From assembly GCF_900177345.1 (NCBI RefSeq), contig NZ_FWZT01000030.1:1-64000 (forward strand): a DNA stretch of 64,000 bases, read 5' to 3'. The notes beneath the pieces were generated by a model. It worked only from the letters and a program-made list of their open reading frames with translations. It did no database searches and was not told where the DNA came from. Of the stretch, positions 18,003-26,231 are shown in pieces (position 1 is the stretch's first letter; each line of letters starts with the position of its first letter). The position numbers and the translations under genes were made by a program. The DNA comes from Pseudobacteriovorax antillogorgiicola. Its GTDB lineage: Bacteria; Bdellovibrionota_B; Oligoflexia; Oligoflexales; Oligoflexaceae.

Positions 18003-18521
18003 ATGTTGTTTCGCGTATCAAGCCCCCTTGCTCTTGCCCTCGTTTTAAGCCTCGGACTGAATGCCTGTGCTTCTGATGAAGTTCCCACTGAAGAAGTCGT
18101 CAATGTAGAAGAAGAAGTAGATACGAACCTGGACACTCCAGCTGAGCCACCTATGGACGACATGGCCATTCAAGATGAAGTGCCTGCGTTCGATCTCAAT
18201 TCGACAACGGTTTCCTTTGGATATGATGAGTACACCGTGAATCCTGATAGCTATGGTGCTCTAGATTCTCTTGCCAGTTATCTGAAGGCAGACTCAACTG
18301 TAACAATCACAATTGAAGGTCATTGTGATGTTCGAGGATCTACTGAATATAACTTGGCATTAGGTGATCGTCGGGCTGAATCTGTGAAGGACTACCTTCT
18401 AACACTGGGTGTTGCTGCATCCCAGCTTTCAACCATCAGCTATGGTGAAGAAAAGCCATTGAGCCCAGGAAACACCGAAGCTGATCATGCACAGAATCGT
18501 AGGGTTCAATTCTCACAATAA
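18003..18521 (+). CDS. Pal-like OmpA-family lipoprotein
   Basis: 172 residues: a lipoprotein signal with lipobox LNAC (Cys 22), an acidic linker of about 40 residues, and an OmpA-type peptidoglycan-binding domain. That domain has the signature TIEGHCDVRGSTEYNLALGD and a conserved NRRVQF end. It would tether the outer membrane to peptidoglycan. It is not next to tolB or other tol genes, which is the usual setting of pal, so it may be one of several OmpA-like lipoproteins. TAGGAG precedes the ATG. A strong terminator follows. Confidence 0.85.
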   Translation: MLFRVSSPLALALVLSLGLNACASDEVPTEEVVNVEEEVDTNLDTPAEPPMDDMAIQDEVPAFDLNSTTVSFGYDEYTVNPDSYGALDSLASYLKADSTVTITIEGHCDVRGSTEYNLALGDRRAESVKDYLLTLGVAASQLSTISYGEEKPLSPGNTEADHAQNRRVQFSQ

Positions 18522-18526
18522 ACCAG

Positions 18527-18554
18527 AAAGGCTGCATTTATTGCAGCCTTTTTT
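18527..18554 (+). terminator. Intrinsic terminator after the Pal-like gene
   Basis: AAAGGCTGCA (18527-18536) pairs with TGCAGCCTTT (18542-18551) around a 5-base loop, followed by a T run. Confidence 0.85.
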
Positions 18555-18710
18555 GATTTCCTCTACTAAGCCCTCCAATCTGTGTTTTCATCCAACCCTT
18601 TGGTAGTCAATCGCTTCCAATTCTCCTTGCTCCTCTCTTGACGATCTAGTGAAACAAAGCCTAGCTTGCCCTCTGACCATCTTAAAAAATTGAAAAAGGG
18701 AGTTGTCGCA

Positions 18711-19421
18711 ATGTATACACGATTTATACAGCTGATAACGGGAGTTCTGGTACTTCTTGCAGGAAAATCTTGGGCTGCCGAAATGAGTATGTCTCAGTCA
18801 ACTAAAATCGAAACCTCGGCATCAGTCGATGTGGTATCAGCCTATATCTTTCGGGGGGCCACTCTGAATAAAGGGGCTGCTGTCCAGCCAGGGGTTGAAA
18901 TGGCCATAGGTGGCGCGACTATCGGAGTTTGGGGAAGCCAGGCAATGGACGCAGAGGAAACGGAAACCGAGCAAGAAGTTGATGTTTACGCCAGCTATGA
19001 CATTGATCTATCTGGAGCGACCCTTACTTTTGGAGCGGTGGAATATATTTACCCGGGCGAGGATATCGATAATGATCGCGAAGTATCCATAGGAATCGGT
19101 TTCGATACCTTTCTGTCGCCGTCCATCGCGGTAAACTATGGAATTGGAGGTGCTGTTGAGGAAACAAGCTACACCGAATTTGGAATTGAGGAAGGTGTAT
19201 TTGAAGAGGGAGACTTCTCTGCTAGCTTAGGCGCCGCTGTAGGCTATCTCGATCCTGAAGGGGGAACTGCTGGCTTTTCACACACTCAGCTTATTGCATC
19301 AGCGTCGTTTTCAATGATCTCTGCTTCGCTGAACTACTTCTTAGAGATGGATGACGAAGTGCAAAGCTTTGAAGACGCTGAAGAATTTTATGTGTCTGTG
19401 GGAACAGCATACGCATTTTAA
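18711..19421 (+). CDS. TorF-like outer-membrane protein
   Basis: ATG at 18711 chosen because GGGAG lies about 9 bases upstream and a signal peptide starts there (cleaved near SWAAE). The 236-residue product begins its mature part with SVDVVSAYIFRGATLNKG, close to the start of the conserved family TIGR02001/TorF putative porins. It continues in alternating strands and ends in a phenylalanine (GTAYAF). It is likely a 12-strand-class barrel in the outer membrane; the substrate is unknown. It is convergent with the fructosamine kinase gene and shares a terminator hairpin with it. Confidence 0.65.
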   Translation: MYTRFIQLITGVLVLLAGKSWAAEMSMSQSTKIETSASVDVVSAYIFRGATLNKGAAVQPGVEMAIGGATIGVWGSQAMDAEETETEQEVDVYASYDIDLSGATLTFGAVEYIYPGEDIDNDREVSIGIGFDTFLSPSIAVNYGIGGAVEETSYTEFGIEEGVFEEGDFSASLGAAVGYLDPEGGTAGFSHTQLIASASFSMISASLNYFLEMDDEVQSFEDAEEFYVSVGTAYAF

Positions 19422-19436
19422 ACGAAGCCTCCATTC

Positions 19437-19467
19437 AACAAGGGTGGCCTTTAGTGGCCACCTTGTT
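19437..19467. terminator. Shared hairpin between convergent genes
   Basis: AACAAGGGTGGCC (19437-19449) pairs with GGCCACCTTGTT (19456-19467) with one bulged G. It overlaps the last codons and stop of the minus-strand gene. T tracts are weak on both sides, so efficiency is uncertain. Confidence 0.55.
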
Positions 19468-20326
19468 CTGATATGAGACTCTTGATTAGCTTCCTTGTCT
19501 GAGTAAGGTAAGCTGATCCGAAAATATTTACGTGGTTGAGCAGGTGGTACAAGATGTATATTTGAACCCTAGCTTCGAAACCTGGCTCACGAGGCCATTC
19601 CTCATCGTAAGCCCTAAAAAAGTCGTCTGAAAAACCACCAAACAAAATCGCTAGCGACAAGTCTGCTTCCCGATGTCCCCAGTAAATGGCAGGATCAATA
19701 AGAATTGGAGAACCTTGCTTATCCCAAAGAACGTTTCCTGACCAGAGATCCCCATGAAGGAGGCTGGGCCTAAGATCGCTTTGTTCACTGAGTAAGGACT
19801 CCACAACGGATACTAGCTGGTCTTCTAAGCTCTGCAAATCAGCTGGCCAAAGCCCTCGTTTTCGCAACCAGTAAATTTGAGGACCCAAGCGGGCTTTTAA
19901 GAAGAACTGTGCCCAGGTGCGATCCCGACACTGGTCGTTGATCTGGAGCGTAGAGCCGATAAAGTTATTGCGATCGAGGCCCCAATATTGATGGGAGTTT
20001 TTATGAAGGCGTGCGAGTTGAGTTCCCAAAGCTTTGAAGTCAGCCCGATCCAAACTACCGGGGCTAATGTATTCAAGGACCAAGTAGTGTTTATCTTCAG
20101 AAATGATTTTAGGTGTGCGAATACTTCCAGATTCTCTTAAGCGACGTAAGCCATCCGCTTCAGCCCCTATGCTAGGCTCTGTCGATTGGTCAATTTTTAA
20201 GAAGAAGCGTTGGCCATTGTCTAGGGTGATGAGGCGGCTATCAGAAACAGATCCACCGAAGGCCTGGCTAATATCGACGATCGACGAAGAAAGACTCTGC
20301 TCAACCTGGAGGAAAATCGGTTCCAT
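19451..20326 (-). CDS. Fructosamine kinase family protein
   Basis: A 291-residue aminoglycoside-phosphotransferase-fold kinase of the fructosamine-3-kinase family. These enzymes phosphorylate sugars on glycated lysines so that the adduct falls off, a protein-repair role. Motifs: FFLKID (ATP lysine), LARLHKNSHQYWGLDRNNFIG, the catalytic LLHGDLWSGNVLW and metal-binding ILIDPAIYWGHREADL. The ATG at 20326 is preferred because CAGGA precedes it; an ATG five codons upstream (20341) lacks a good site. Confidence 0.88.
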   Translation of the reverse strand: MEPIFLQVEQSLSSSIVDISQAFGGSVSDSRLITLDNGQRFFLKIDQSTEPSIGAEADGLRRLRESGSIRTPKIISEDKHYLVLEYISPGSLDRADFKALGTQLARLHKNSHQYWGLDRNNFIGSTLQINDQCRDRTWAQFFLKARLGPQIYWLRKRGLWPADLQSLEDQLVSVVESLLSEQSDLRPSLLHGDLWSGNVLWDKQGSPILIDPAIYWGHREADLSLAILFGGFSDDFFRAYDEEWPREPGFEARVQIYILYHLLNHVNIFGSAYLTQTRKLIKSLISEQGGH

Positions 20327-20440
20327 TGTGTAGTCCTGCATGTGATGACGTAGCTTTACGAACTATGATAGAGTTTGCAGTTCCAAGATTCTAGTGAGAA
20401 CTAAAACTCCATCAGATAAATCATACGATGCATCGGTACC

Positions 20441-21391
20441 TTAGATCTTAGCTTTAAGGTAGAAGCGATAGGGGGCTGGATGACCTTCAATGGTCTTGGT
20501 CCCGCAAGGGCTTAGAGACTGGGCCAGGCTGTTGATAGGAGCCCAGGGGCTCGAACGCTGCTCGTCTGTAGAAAGTTGCTCACTAAAGATGACCTCAATT
20601 TTTTGAAAGCCAGCCCGTCGGACCCAGTTTTCAAGGCAAGAAAGCGTTGGCAGGAACCAGATACCACGGGCTCCCGCGTACTTTCCTGGTGGGACGAAAG
20701 CTACCGGCTCGTCGCCGGCGATTCCCTGGCAGTCGATGAATAGCTGTCCACGTTTCCTGAGGCTCTCTCGCATTTTACGCAGAAGCCCGATAGGGTCTGT
20801 GTGATGGTACAGAATTCCAAGGCAGAAAATCGTATCGAAGGACTTTGGAAATAAGTCCATGTGCTCAACACCAAATAACTCAAAGTAGAGGTGGCTTTGC
20901 TGGGCATAGCGATTGAGCAGTTGAAAATTAAACCAATGTTTTGCAACGGGCTCGAACCCAATAACGGCTTTTGGTCGCTCTGGCACCATTCGAAACATGA
21001 AATAGCCGTTATGACAACCGATATCGGCAACCACATGATCTTCTAAGGAGCCGATAGCTGGCTGAAGTCGCTGCCACTTAAGGTCGGAGCGCCACTCACT
21101 ATCGATCTGTGTTCCAAACAGGTTAAATGGGCCCTTTTTCCAGGGAATAAAGGCTTTGAGGCTTTCTTCAAGCTGTTCTTGAGGAATCATTCGCTGCGAG
21201 TCTAAGTGAAAGCCAACCGTTGCCTCATCGAAGGTCCATGAGTTTGGATCGATGGCTGGGGCTTGCTCTAAGGCCTTTCGATAGGGGGCGAAGCGAGGCT
21301 CCTCAAGTTGAGCCATCCTCTCATCGCGAAGTTCCTGGATGCGATCAGCATGGTCAGATGATACGAGTGGGAGCCATGGAATATTGGTCAC
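20441..21391 (-). CDS. cmoB: tRNA U34 carboxymethyltransferase CmoB
   Basis: 316 residues. CmoB transfers a carboxymethyl group from carboxy-SAM to 5-hydroxyuridine at the wobble base of tRNA. Sequence signs: WRSDLKWQRLQPAI, the SAM-fold motif VADIGCHNGYFMFRM, FDTIFCLGILYHHTDP, and GRKYAGARGIWFLPT-like segment PGKYAGARGIWFLPT, all characteristic of CmoB. It begins with GTG at 21389-21391, one base overlapping the cmoA stop, so the pair is coupled. Confidence 0.93.
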   Translation of the reverse strand: MTNIPWLPLVSSDHADRIQELRDERMAQLEEPRFAPYRKALEQAPAIDPNSWTFDEATVGFHLDSQRMIPQEQLEESLKAFIPWKKGPFNLFGTQIDSEWRSDLKWQRLQPAIGSLEDHVVADIGCHNGYFMFRMVPERPKAVIGFEPVAKHWFNFQLLNRYAQQSHLYFELFGVEHMDLFPKSFDTIFCLGILYHHTDPIGLLRKMRESLRKRGQLFIDCQGIAGDEPVAFVPPGKYAGARGIWFLPTLSCLENWVRRAGFQKIEVIFSEQLSTDEQRSSPWAPINSLAQSLSPCGTKTIEGHPAPYRFYLKAKI

Positions 21392-22149
21392 TAGGAGTAT
21401 CCTTTAAACGCTACAAGAGACATGAAGTTGTTCCATTTCATGACCGAATCGCAATGGCTGAAACCGGCTTGGCCCAAAAAATCCTTGTGCTCTTGCTCAG
21501 TGAATGGAATGAGCACATTGTCCAAGGCTTCCTTTTTCTTTTCGATCTCGGTGCGGCTATAGCCTTGACGCTCTTTGAACTCTTCGTAGATTTTTGTCGA
21601 AGTTTCTTGAAACTGCGGATTATCAAAGCGTACCTTCTCACTGACAAACAAGATACCACCTGGGCATAGCCCATCATAGATTTTTTGCAGAAGTGCGAGT
21701 CGCTGGGTGATCGGCAAAAATTGCAAGGTGTAGTTGATGATCACCACAGAGGCATTGCTGATGGCAACGTTCATGACGTCGTCGCAGATGAGCTGGTAGC
21801 GATGCTGCTCGGGAGCGTGATCAAGCTTTTCTTCAGCCTTGGCAATCATGGCTGACGAGTTGTCGACACCAAAGAAAGTAACCGGCTTTTCTAGGCGCTG
21901 AGCGAGGTGGATCATGGTTGTTCCCGTGGAACAGCCAATATCATAAATGTGGCTACCAGCTTTATAATAATCGAGAGCCCAGTCTCCTAAATAAGTCGTC
22001 ACATCGCAATAAAGAGGAATGGAGCGTTTTACCATATCATCGAAAACGCCAGCTACTTCGGCGTTGAATGCAAACGGTTTTGGATATTGTTTGCTGGCAA
22101 ACAGCTCATCTTTCTTGCTATTTAAAACGAGTCTTGGAATTTCTTGCAT
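21391..22149 (-). CDS. cmoA: Carboxy-S-adenosyl-L-methionine synthase CmoA
   Basis: CmoA makes carboxy-SAM from SAM and prephenate for CmoB. Signs: FNAEVAGVFDDMVKRSIPLY, the SAM motif IYDIGCSTGTTMIHLA, VVIINYTLQFL, and GILFVSEKVRF. The frame continues upstream to a TTG at 22218, but the ATG at 22149 gives 252 residues, the length of known CmoA, with GGGAG about 13 bases before it. The start is therefore a judgement. It is upstream of and overlaps cmoB. Confidence 0.92.
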   Translation of the reverse strand: MQEIPRLVLNSKKDELFASKQYPKPFAFNAEVAGVFDDMVKRSIPLYCDVTTYLGDWALDYYKAGSHIYDIGCSTGTTMIHLAQRLEKPVTFFGVDNSSAMIAKAEEKLDHAPEQHRYQLICDDVMNVAISNASVVIINYTLQFLPITQRLALLQKIYDGLCPGGILFVSEKVRFDNPQFQETSTKIYEEFKERQGYSRTEIEKKKEALDNVLIPFTEQEHKDFLGQAGFSHCDSVMKWNNFMSLVAFKGYS

Positions 22150-22311
22150 AACTGGCTTTGTCTCCCGTTGAGAATCGAGGCCCCAAGCTAACACAGGGCG
22201 CTGCACCTTAAAAGCCAAAAACCAAGACTAATTCGCATAGCGTAGAGCCATTCCGTCGTTGCCTTATCCGCAGGAATGGACTAAGAATGGGTTCCAAGCG
22301 AAAGGTGTGAA

Positions 22312-23094
22312 ATGAAAAAAAATCAACTATCACAGTTAGATGAGATTTCTTTACAGAATTTGGAAGTACGCTGCCTTGTGGGTATTTACCCCCGAGAGAG
22401 GCTGGAGCCGCAGCCTGTTATATTGAATCTGAGCTTGTATCTTGATACCAGGAGGGCTGCTCGGCAAAGATCCCTAGATTATTCAGTAGATTACGCGGCC
22501 CTATCCGAAGAACTTAAATTCCTCCTCCAAAATTCGCGATTTCGCCTCTTGGAGACTGCTGTTGACGCAATAGCTCACTATGTATTGAGTGCCCAGTATA
22601 TCGACCGCCCATTGGCTCCCATCGAAGCAGTTCGGGTGAGCATTGAGAAACCAAAAGCGCTCCCAGGATGTACCTTGCCTCGACTCAGTATCCTAAGGGC
22701 CAAGGAAGACCTCACAGAATCCTGCAGATATAGCGACAAGCTCTGCGTTGTGCATAAAAATCCTGATTCTGCGATTGTTAAGCTCCAGCTGGGGCCTGGA
22801 GAAACCAGCTTGTTGCCCACGGAGCCAAACCTTGAAGTTGTCGATACGGCTTTGAGCCCATGGTTGCTGGGAAATGGTGAGCCTTGGGCTGTGCACCAGG
22901 TGGTCCCGCGCTCCACAATTCGGCCCCGTGTGGTAGTAAATCAGAGCACTAAAGAGACTGGAACTCTCCTCACAGTGTTACGCCGGAAGCAGGATGGCCA
23001 GGATATTAGTGACGATTTCTACAGGCTTTTTTCGGTAATAGGCGAAGTCTCACCAAGTGCATTCGTCGAGGGTTACCAAAAAGCAAGATTCTGA
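22312..23094 (+). CDS. FolB-like dihydroneopterin aldolase fused to an unrecognised domain
   Basis: 260 residues. The first 125 match the dihydroneopterin aldolase/epimerase family of folate synthesis: ISLQNLEVRCLVGIYPRERL, LDYSVDYAALSEEL (substrate tyrosine), RFRLLETAVDAIAHYVL and VRVSIEKPKALPGC (catalytic lysine). FolB alone is about 120 residues. The second half is beta-rich, with a possible cupin-like pattern (VKLQLGPGETSLLP, PWAVHQVVPRSTIRPRVV). I do not recognise it. No other folate gene is adjacent. The extra domain may give the protein a different pterin role. Confidence 0.75.
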   Translation: MKKNQLSQLDEISLQNLEVRCLVGIYPRERLEPQPVILNLSLYLDTRRAARQRSLDYSVDYAALSEELKFLLQNSRFRLLETAVDAIAHYVLSAQYIDRPLAPIEAVRVSIEKPKALPGCTLPRLSILRAKEDLTESCRYSDKLCVVHKNPDSAIVKLQLGPGETSLLPTEPNLEVVDTALSPWLLGNGEPWAVHQVVPRSTIRPRVVVNQSTKETGTLLTVLRRKQDGQDISDDFYRLFSVIGEVSPSAFVEGYQKARF

Positions 23095-23157
23095 AAGGTC
23101 ATGGTGAATTGTTTTTAACCGTTAAGAAGCCAAGGTCGTTAATCTTTGGTGGAATTC

Positions 23158-23538
23158 ATGACCCAAAAAAAAGTTACATTGCTTCTTGTCGACGATGAGA
23201 AGATGAACACTATGATCCTAAGTCGCAGGCTTAGGAAAGAAGGCTTTGACATCGATGAGGCAGGGGATGGCCAGCAAGCCGTTGCGAGTGTACTCAATAA
23301 GCACAAGCCAGATTTGATACTCATGGACCTGATGATGCCTGTCATGGATGGCTGGGAAGCTACCAAGCAAATCAAGCAAAAATTCCCAGATGTTAAGATA
23401 ATCGCTGTGAGTGCGAAGGTGGATGAAGAGTTCCACACGATCGAGCAGGGTTTTGACGGCTTCTGCGCGAAGCCGATCAACTTTAAGGTTCTGATCAAGA
23501 AAATCGAACAGGTGCTTAACTTAGATTCCGCAGCCTAG
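23158..23538 (+). CDS. Single-domain response regulator
   Basis: 126 residues, only a receiver domain: acidic pair D12-D13, phosphoacceptor D57 (LILMDLMMP), VSAK switch residue and CAKP lysine. There is no output domain, so it works as a CheY/Spo0F-like phospho-carrier or protein-binding switch. ATG at 23158 follows GGTGG. There is no kinase beside it. Its TAG stop overlaps the stop of the convergent hydrolase in the palindrome CTAG (23535-23538). Confidence 0.88.
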   Translation: MTQKKVTLLLVDDEKMNTMILSRRLRKEGFDIDEAGDGQQAVASVLNKHKPDLILMDLMMPVMDGWEATKQIKQKFPDVKIIAVSAKVDEEFHTIEQGFDGFCAKPINFKVLIKKIEQVLNLDSAA

Positions 23539-25001
23539 CGCTGGCTGAATAGCAGGAGCCACTCCACAAAGCGTGACTGTGGGATCACCTTACAGTAAAA
23601 CGCTCCACCAAAATTCCCAACGGCGTCGGTGCTGGTTTCTACTGAATAGGTGTTAAGCTCCCATCCCTTACGGCCTTTCTTGAGGCTCGGAAACGATCCA
23701 ATAGCCCACTGATCACCACGGTCTTTGATGGATTCTGTAATTTTTAGCAGGCTTGATGTCACTGTTCTTGTTTTCTTGCCTTCGTCGGACATTTCGCCCA
23801 ATAGATAGAAGTCATCTGCAGAGAAGCTTGCGAGGACTTGAGACTTCTGGTCGGGAGTTAAGCTTTTATAGGCCCGTGAAAGGGTCTCAAAGTTCAGGCG
23901 GGCACAGCTGCTGGCCGGGCGTTCGGGAGACATCTCTGTAGCCGTAATGATGGCGGCTTGAGAGCGCAGTTTACAGCCCACAACTTCGGGACTTAGGTAG
24001 GTATTCTGCGATACATCAACAAGGTTTAGGGATGCCTCAAGATAAGTTGGTATATATAGGTTGAATTGGTCATCGATTGAAGACTTGTCAAAGACGAAAG
24101 CAGCATAGTCAGTTTTATTTCGATAAATTTTTTCAGTAAGGTTGAGTCTCTGCCAGTCCTTGGTAGACAAACCCGCGACGGCTTCCTGAGATCTTTTACA
24201 GGTGCCGTCATCATCTTGCCAGGCCTTTAAGATTGGGTTGAGTGCTTGGGCCGTTTGTGCAGTGTATGCCTCAAGGGATAGTTGACCTGTGAGCTGTTGA
24301 TCCATAAAGCCATTGATAACGTCTGCGATTTGACGATGGGCCGTATCCAAGGGTGCTAGTGCAGTGAGATCGTCGTTCAGTTCCGAACCGTCTGCAAATT
24401 GCATATGGTTAATCTTCGGAAGTAGGATGACAGGCTTTTGTAAACGTTGTTCGGGATCGAGCTTCTGCGATTTAAGAAACTCTCGACCAATGAAGCTAAA
24501 GCCTGTTAGCCCATCCCTTTCACCTCCAAGTGTAAGAACTGGAATTGGATAACTCGCTAGATCTTTGCCGATCAGGGGAGTTTCTGCCAGGTAGCTGCCC
24601 ATTAGAACAAGGCCTGCTAAACCCTTTGACTGAGCCGTGTCAGATGCTGCGATTCCGCCATGAGAGTGACCTGCTAAGAATGTCTTTGTTTTGGCTTGAG
24701 ATAAGCCCAAGTCTTCAAGTTCACGAAGGACGCGATCGATTCGTGCACCGGTTTGCAAAGGGTTAGCGAAGTCACCAAAGAACTTGGCAATATATACTTG
24801 CGTGGGTCTCGATGCGTTTGCTTGGATCTTCCGTGCCAGAGCTAGGTATTTGCCACTTTCGATATATGCTCCGGGAAAAATGACAACAGCTGCCTCGGGA
24901 TCTTCGACTTCTAGCACTTTAAAGTCGGATCGATCTTCCACACTGGCGTAAAGAAATGTTGGTAAGAAGGTTAAAAAACATAGCAAGGCAAAAGTTTTCA
25001 T
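23535..25001 (-). CDS. Exported alpha/beta hydrolase
   Basis: 488 residues with a signal peptide (1-19). The first half is an alpha/beta-hydrolase fold: AAVVIFPGAYIESG (oxyanion region), the nucleophile elbow FLAGHSHGGIA, TLGGERDGLTG (acid region) and LLPKINHMQFADGSE (catalytic His). The second half, about 230 residues with several cysteines, has no recognised family and may be a separate periplasmic domain. The substrate is unknown; lipid or ester hydrolysis outside the cytoplasm is the plain reading. Confidence 0.7.
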   Translation of the reverse strand: MKTFALLCFLTFLPTFLYASVEDRSDFKVLEVEDPEAAVVIFPGAYIESGKYLALARKIQANASRPTQVYIAKFFGDFANPLQTGARIDRVLRELEDLGLSQAKTKTFLAGHSHGGIAASDTAQSKGLAGLVLMGSYLAETPLIGKDLASYPIPVLTLGGERDGLTGFSFIGREFLKSQKLDPEQRLQKPVILLPKINHMQFADGSELNDDLTALAPLDTAHRQIADVINGFMDQQLTGQLSLEAYTAQTAQALNPILKAWQDDDGTCKRSQEAVAGLSTKDWQRLNLTEKIYRNKTDYAAFVFDKSSIDDQFNLYIPTYLEASLNLVDVSQNTYLSPEVVGCKLRSQAAIITATEMSPERPASSCARLNFETLSRAYKSLTPDQKSQVLASFSADDFYLLGEMSDEGKKTRTVTSSLLKITESIKDRGDQWAIGSFPSLKKGRKGWELNTYSVETSTDAVGNFGGAFYCKVIPQSRFVEWLLLFSQR

Positions 25002-25079
25002 AGTCTTTCCCTAATTTGTGAAGATTGAAGTTAGGGAGGACTTTAGGGCCAGAGTACTTTGCTGTCAAATTTTAAAGAA

Positions 25080-25670
25080 CTAGGCGATTTTCACGTCATT
25101 GTTTCTAGGTTCGGGAATTTTTTCCACAATTGAATCGAGTCCCAGGGGACGAATAACTAAGTTAAACTGACAAGATATTTTAGTTGCGCCAATGAATAGC
25201 CGCGTGCTCAATAAGCCATACGGTCCTTCAGACATCTGACCACGAATTGGCTTTAGTGGTTCACGGTATACCGGTACACAGCTGGAGTGTGTGAGAGAGA
25301 ACTGGTCATCAATAATGCCAAGAAGTCGGTTGCAGACAAGATTTGTGAACTCCTTTGCGACATCCACCATGAACTCGTACTTATTACCAATGTCTTCGCC
25401 ATCAGAAAGCTGATTCGCGAGCAGCTTAAGATCGCGTTTGAGCAGAAAGCATGCGCCTTCACCTATGTTGGTACCCTTATATACTATATGAACGCTCACA
25501 CTCTCTTCGTCATTATCGACGACGGAGAGCTCGGGAAGTTCTTCAAACTTTACATCGCTAAAGTTGGTTTCCAAGTCTAGATACTCATCGATAGTATGCG
25601 TCACTTCATGAAGCCCCGCTTGGAGCAAAGAGTAAAGATAGTCTTTCTGGTAGCCGCTTAACTTAGACAT
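25080..25670 (-). CDS. CheX/CheC-type phosphatase-like protein
   Basis: 196 residues from the ATG at 25670 (an in-frame TTG lies six codons upstream). It contains the consensus [D/S]-x3-E-x2-N-x22-P of the CheC/CheX/FliY phosphatases: DVAKEFTN followed by exactly 22 residues and the proline of CVPVYREP. Those enzymes dephosphorylate CheY-like receivers. Only one such motif is present, as in CheX. It is transcribed away from a single-domain receiver at 25868, a natural substrate. No chemotaxis operon is in the window. Confidence 0.75.
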   Translation of the reverse strand: MSKLSGYQKDYLYSLLQAGLHEVTHTIDEYLDLETNFSDVKFEELPELSVVDNDEESVSVHIVYKGTNIGEGACFLLKRDLKLLANQLSDGEDIGNKYEFMVDVAKEFTNLVCNRLLGIIDDQFSLTHSSCVPVYREPLKPIRGQMSEGPYGLLSTRLFIGATKISCQFNLVIRPLGLDSIVEKIPEPRNNDVKIA

Positions 25671-25867
25671 AATGAACTCGCTTTCCAACTCAGTTCGACC
25701 ATACCAACCTGTTCGGCATATTCCGTATTGGCTAAATCAAAATATAGCAATCTTTTGCGACTTATATCAGAGCCTTACCATAATGTAGAGAATGCTGGTC
25801 CAATTTCTCCTAAAACCCTGAGTTTTTATGCCGTTGCAATGAATGGACATTGGAACTGGAGGAGCTT

Positions 25868-26221
25868 GTGAAACAAATTCTGATCGTCGATGACTCGATG
25901 TTATCCCGAAAAAAAATCGCTAAATATATTGAAAGCCAAGGTCACCATGTTATTACCGCATGCAATGGCATCGAAGCCTTGAATACTCTGGAGCAGCATG
26001 AAATCGCACTCATTGTTTCCGATATCAACATGCCTGAAATGGATGGTCGGGAATTTTTTGAGAAGCTCCTAGAATCACGGGCAAACTCTAAGAACGTGCC
26101 TATTGTCTTCCTGTCATCTATGGCACATTCTAAAGTCCGTAAAGAGCTCCAGGAGCTGGGAGCCTTAGCTGTGATCGAAAAGAAATCTCTACAGGACCTA
26201 GACCCTTACCTGGCAGCTTAA
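25868..26221 (+). CDS. Single-domain response regulator
   Basis: 117 residues from a GTG preceded by GGAGGAG, a strong ribosome binding site. Receiver features: acidic pair D8-D9, phosphoacceptor D52 (LIVSDINMPEMDG), SS switch residues and a lysine in AVIEKK. No output domain. It is divergent from the CheX-like gene at 25080-25670, which may encode its phosphatase. Its stop is 10 bases from the end of the convergent PLP enzyme gene. Confidence 0.88.
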   Translation: MKQILIVDDSMLSRKKIAKYIESQGHHVITACNGIEALNTLEQHEIALIVSDINMPEMDGREFFEKLLESRANSKNVPIVFLSSMAHSKVRKELQELGALAVIEKKSLQDLDPYLAA

Positions 26222-26231
26222 GGTCCTAAAG

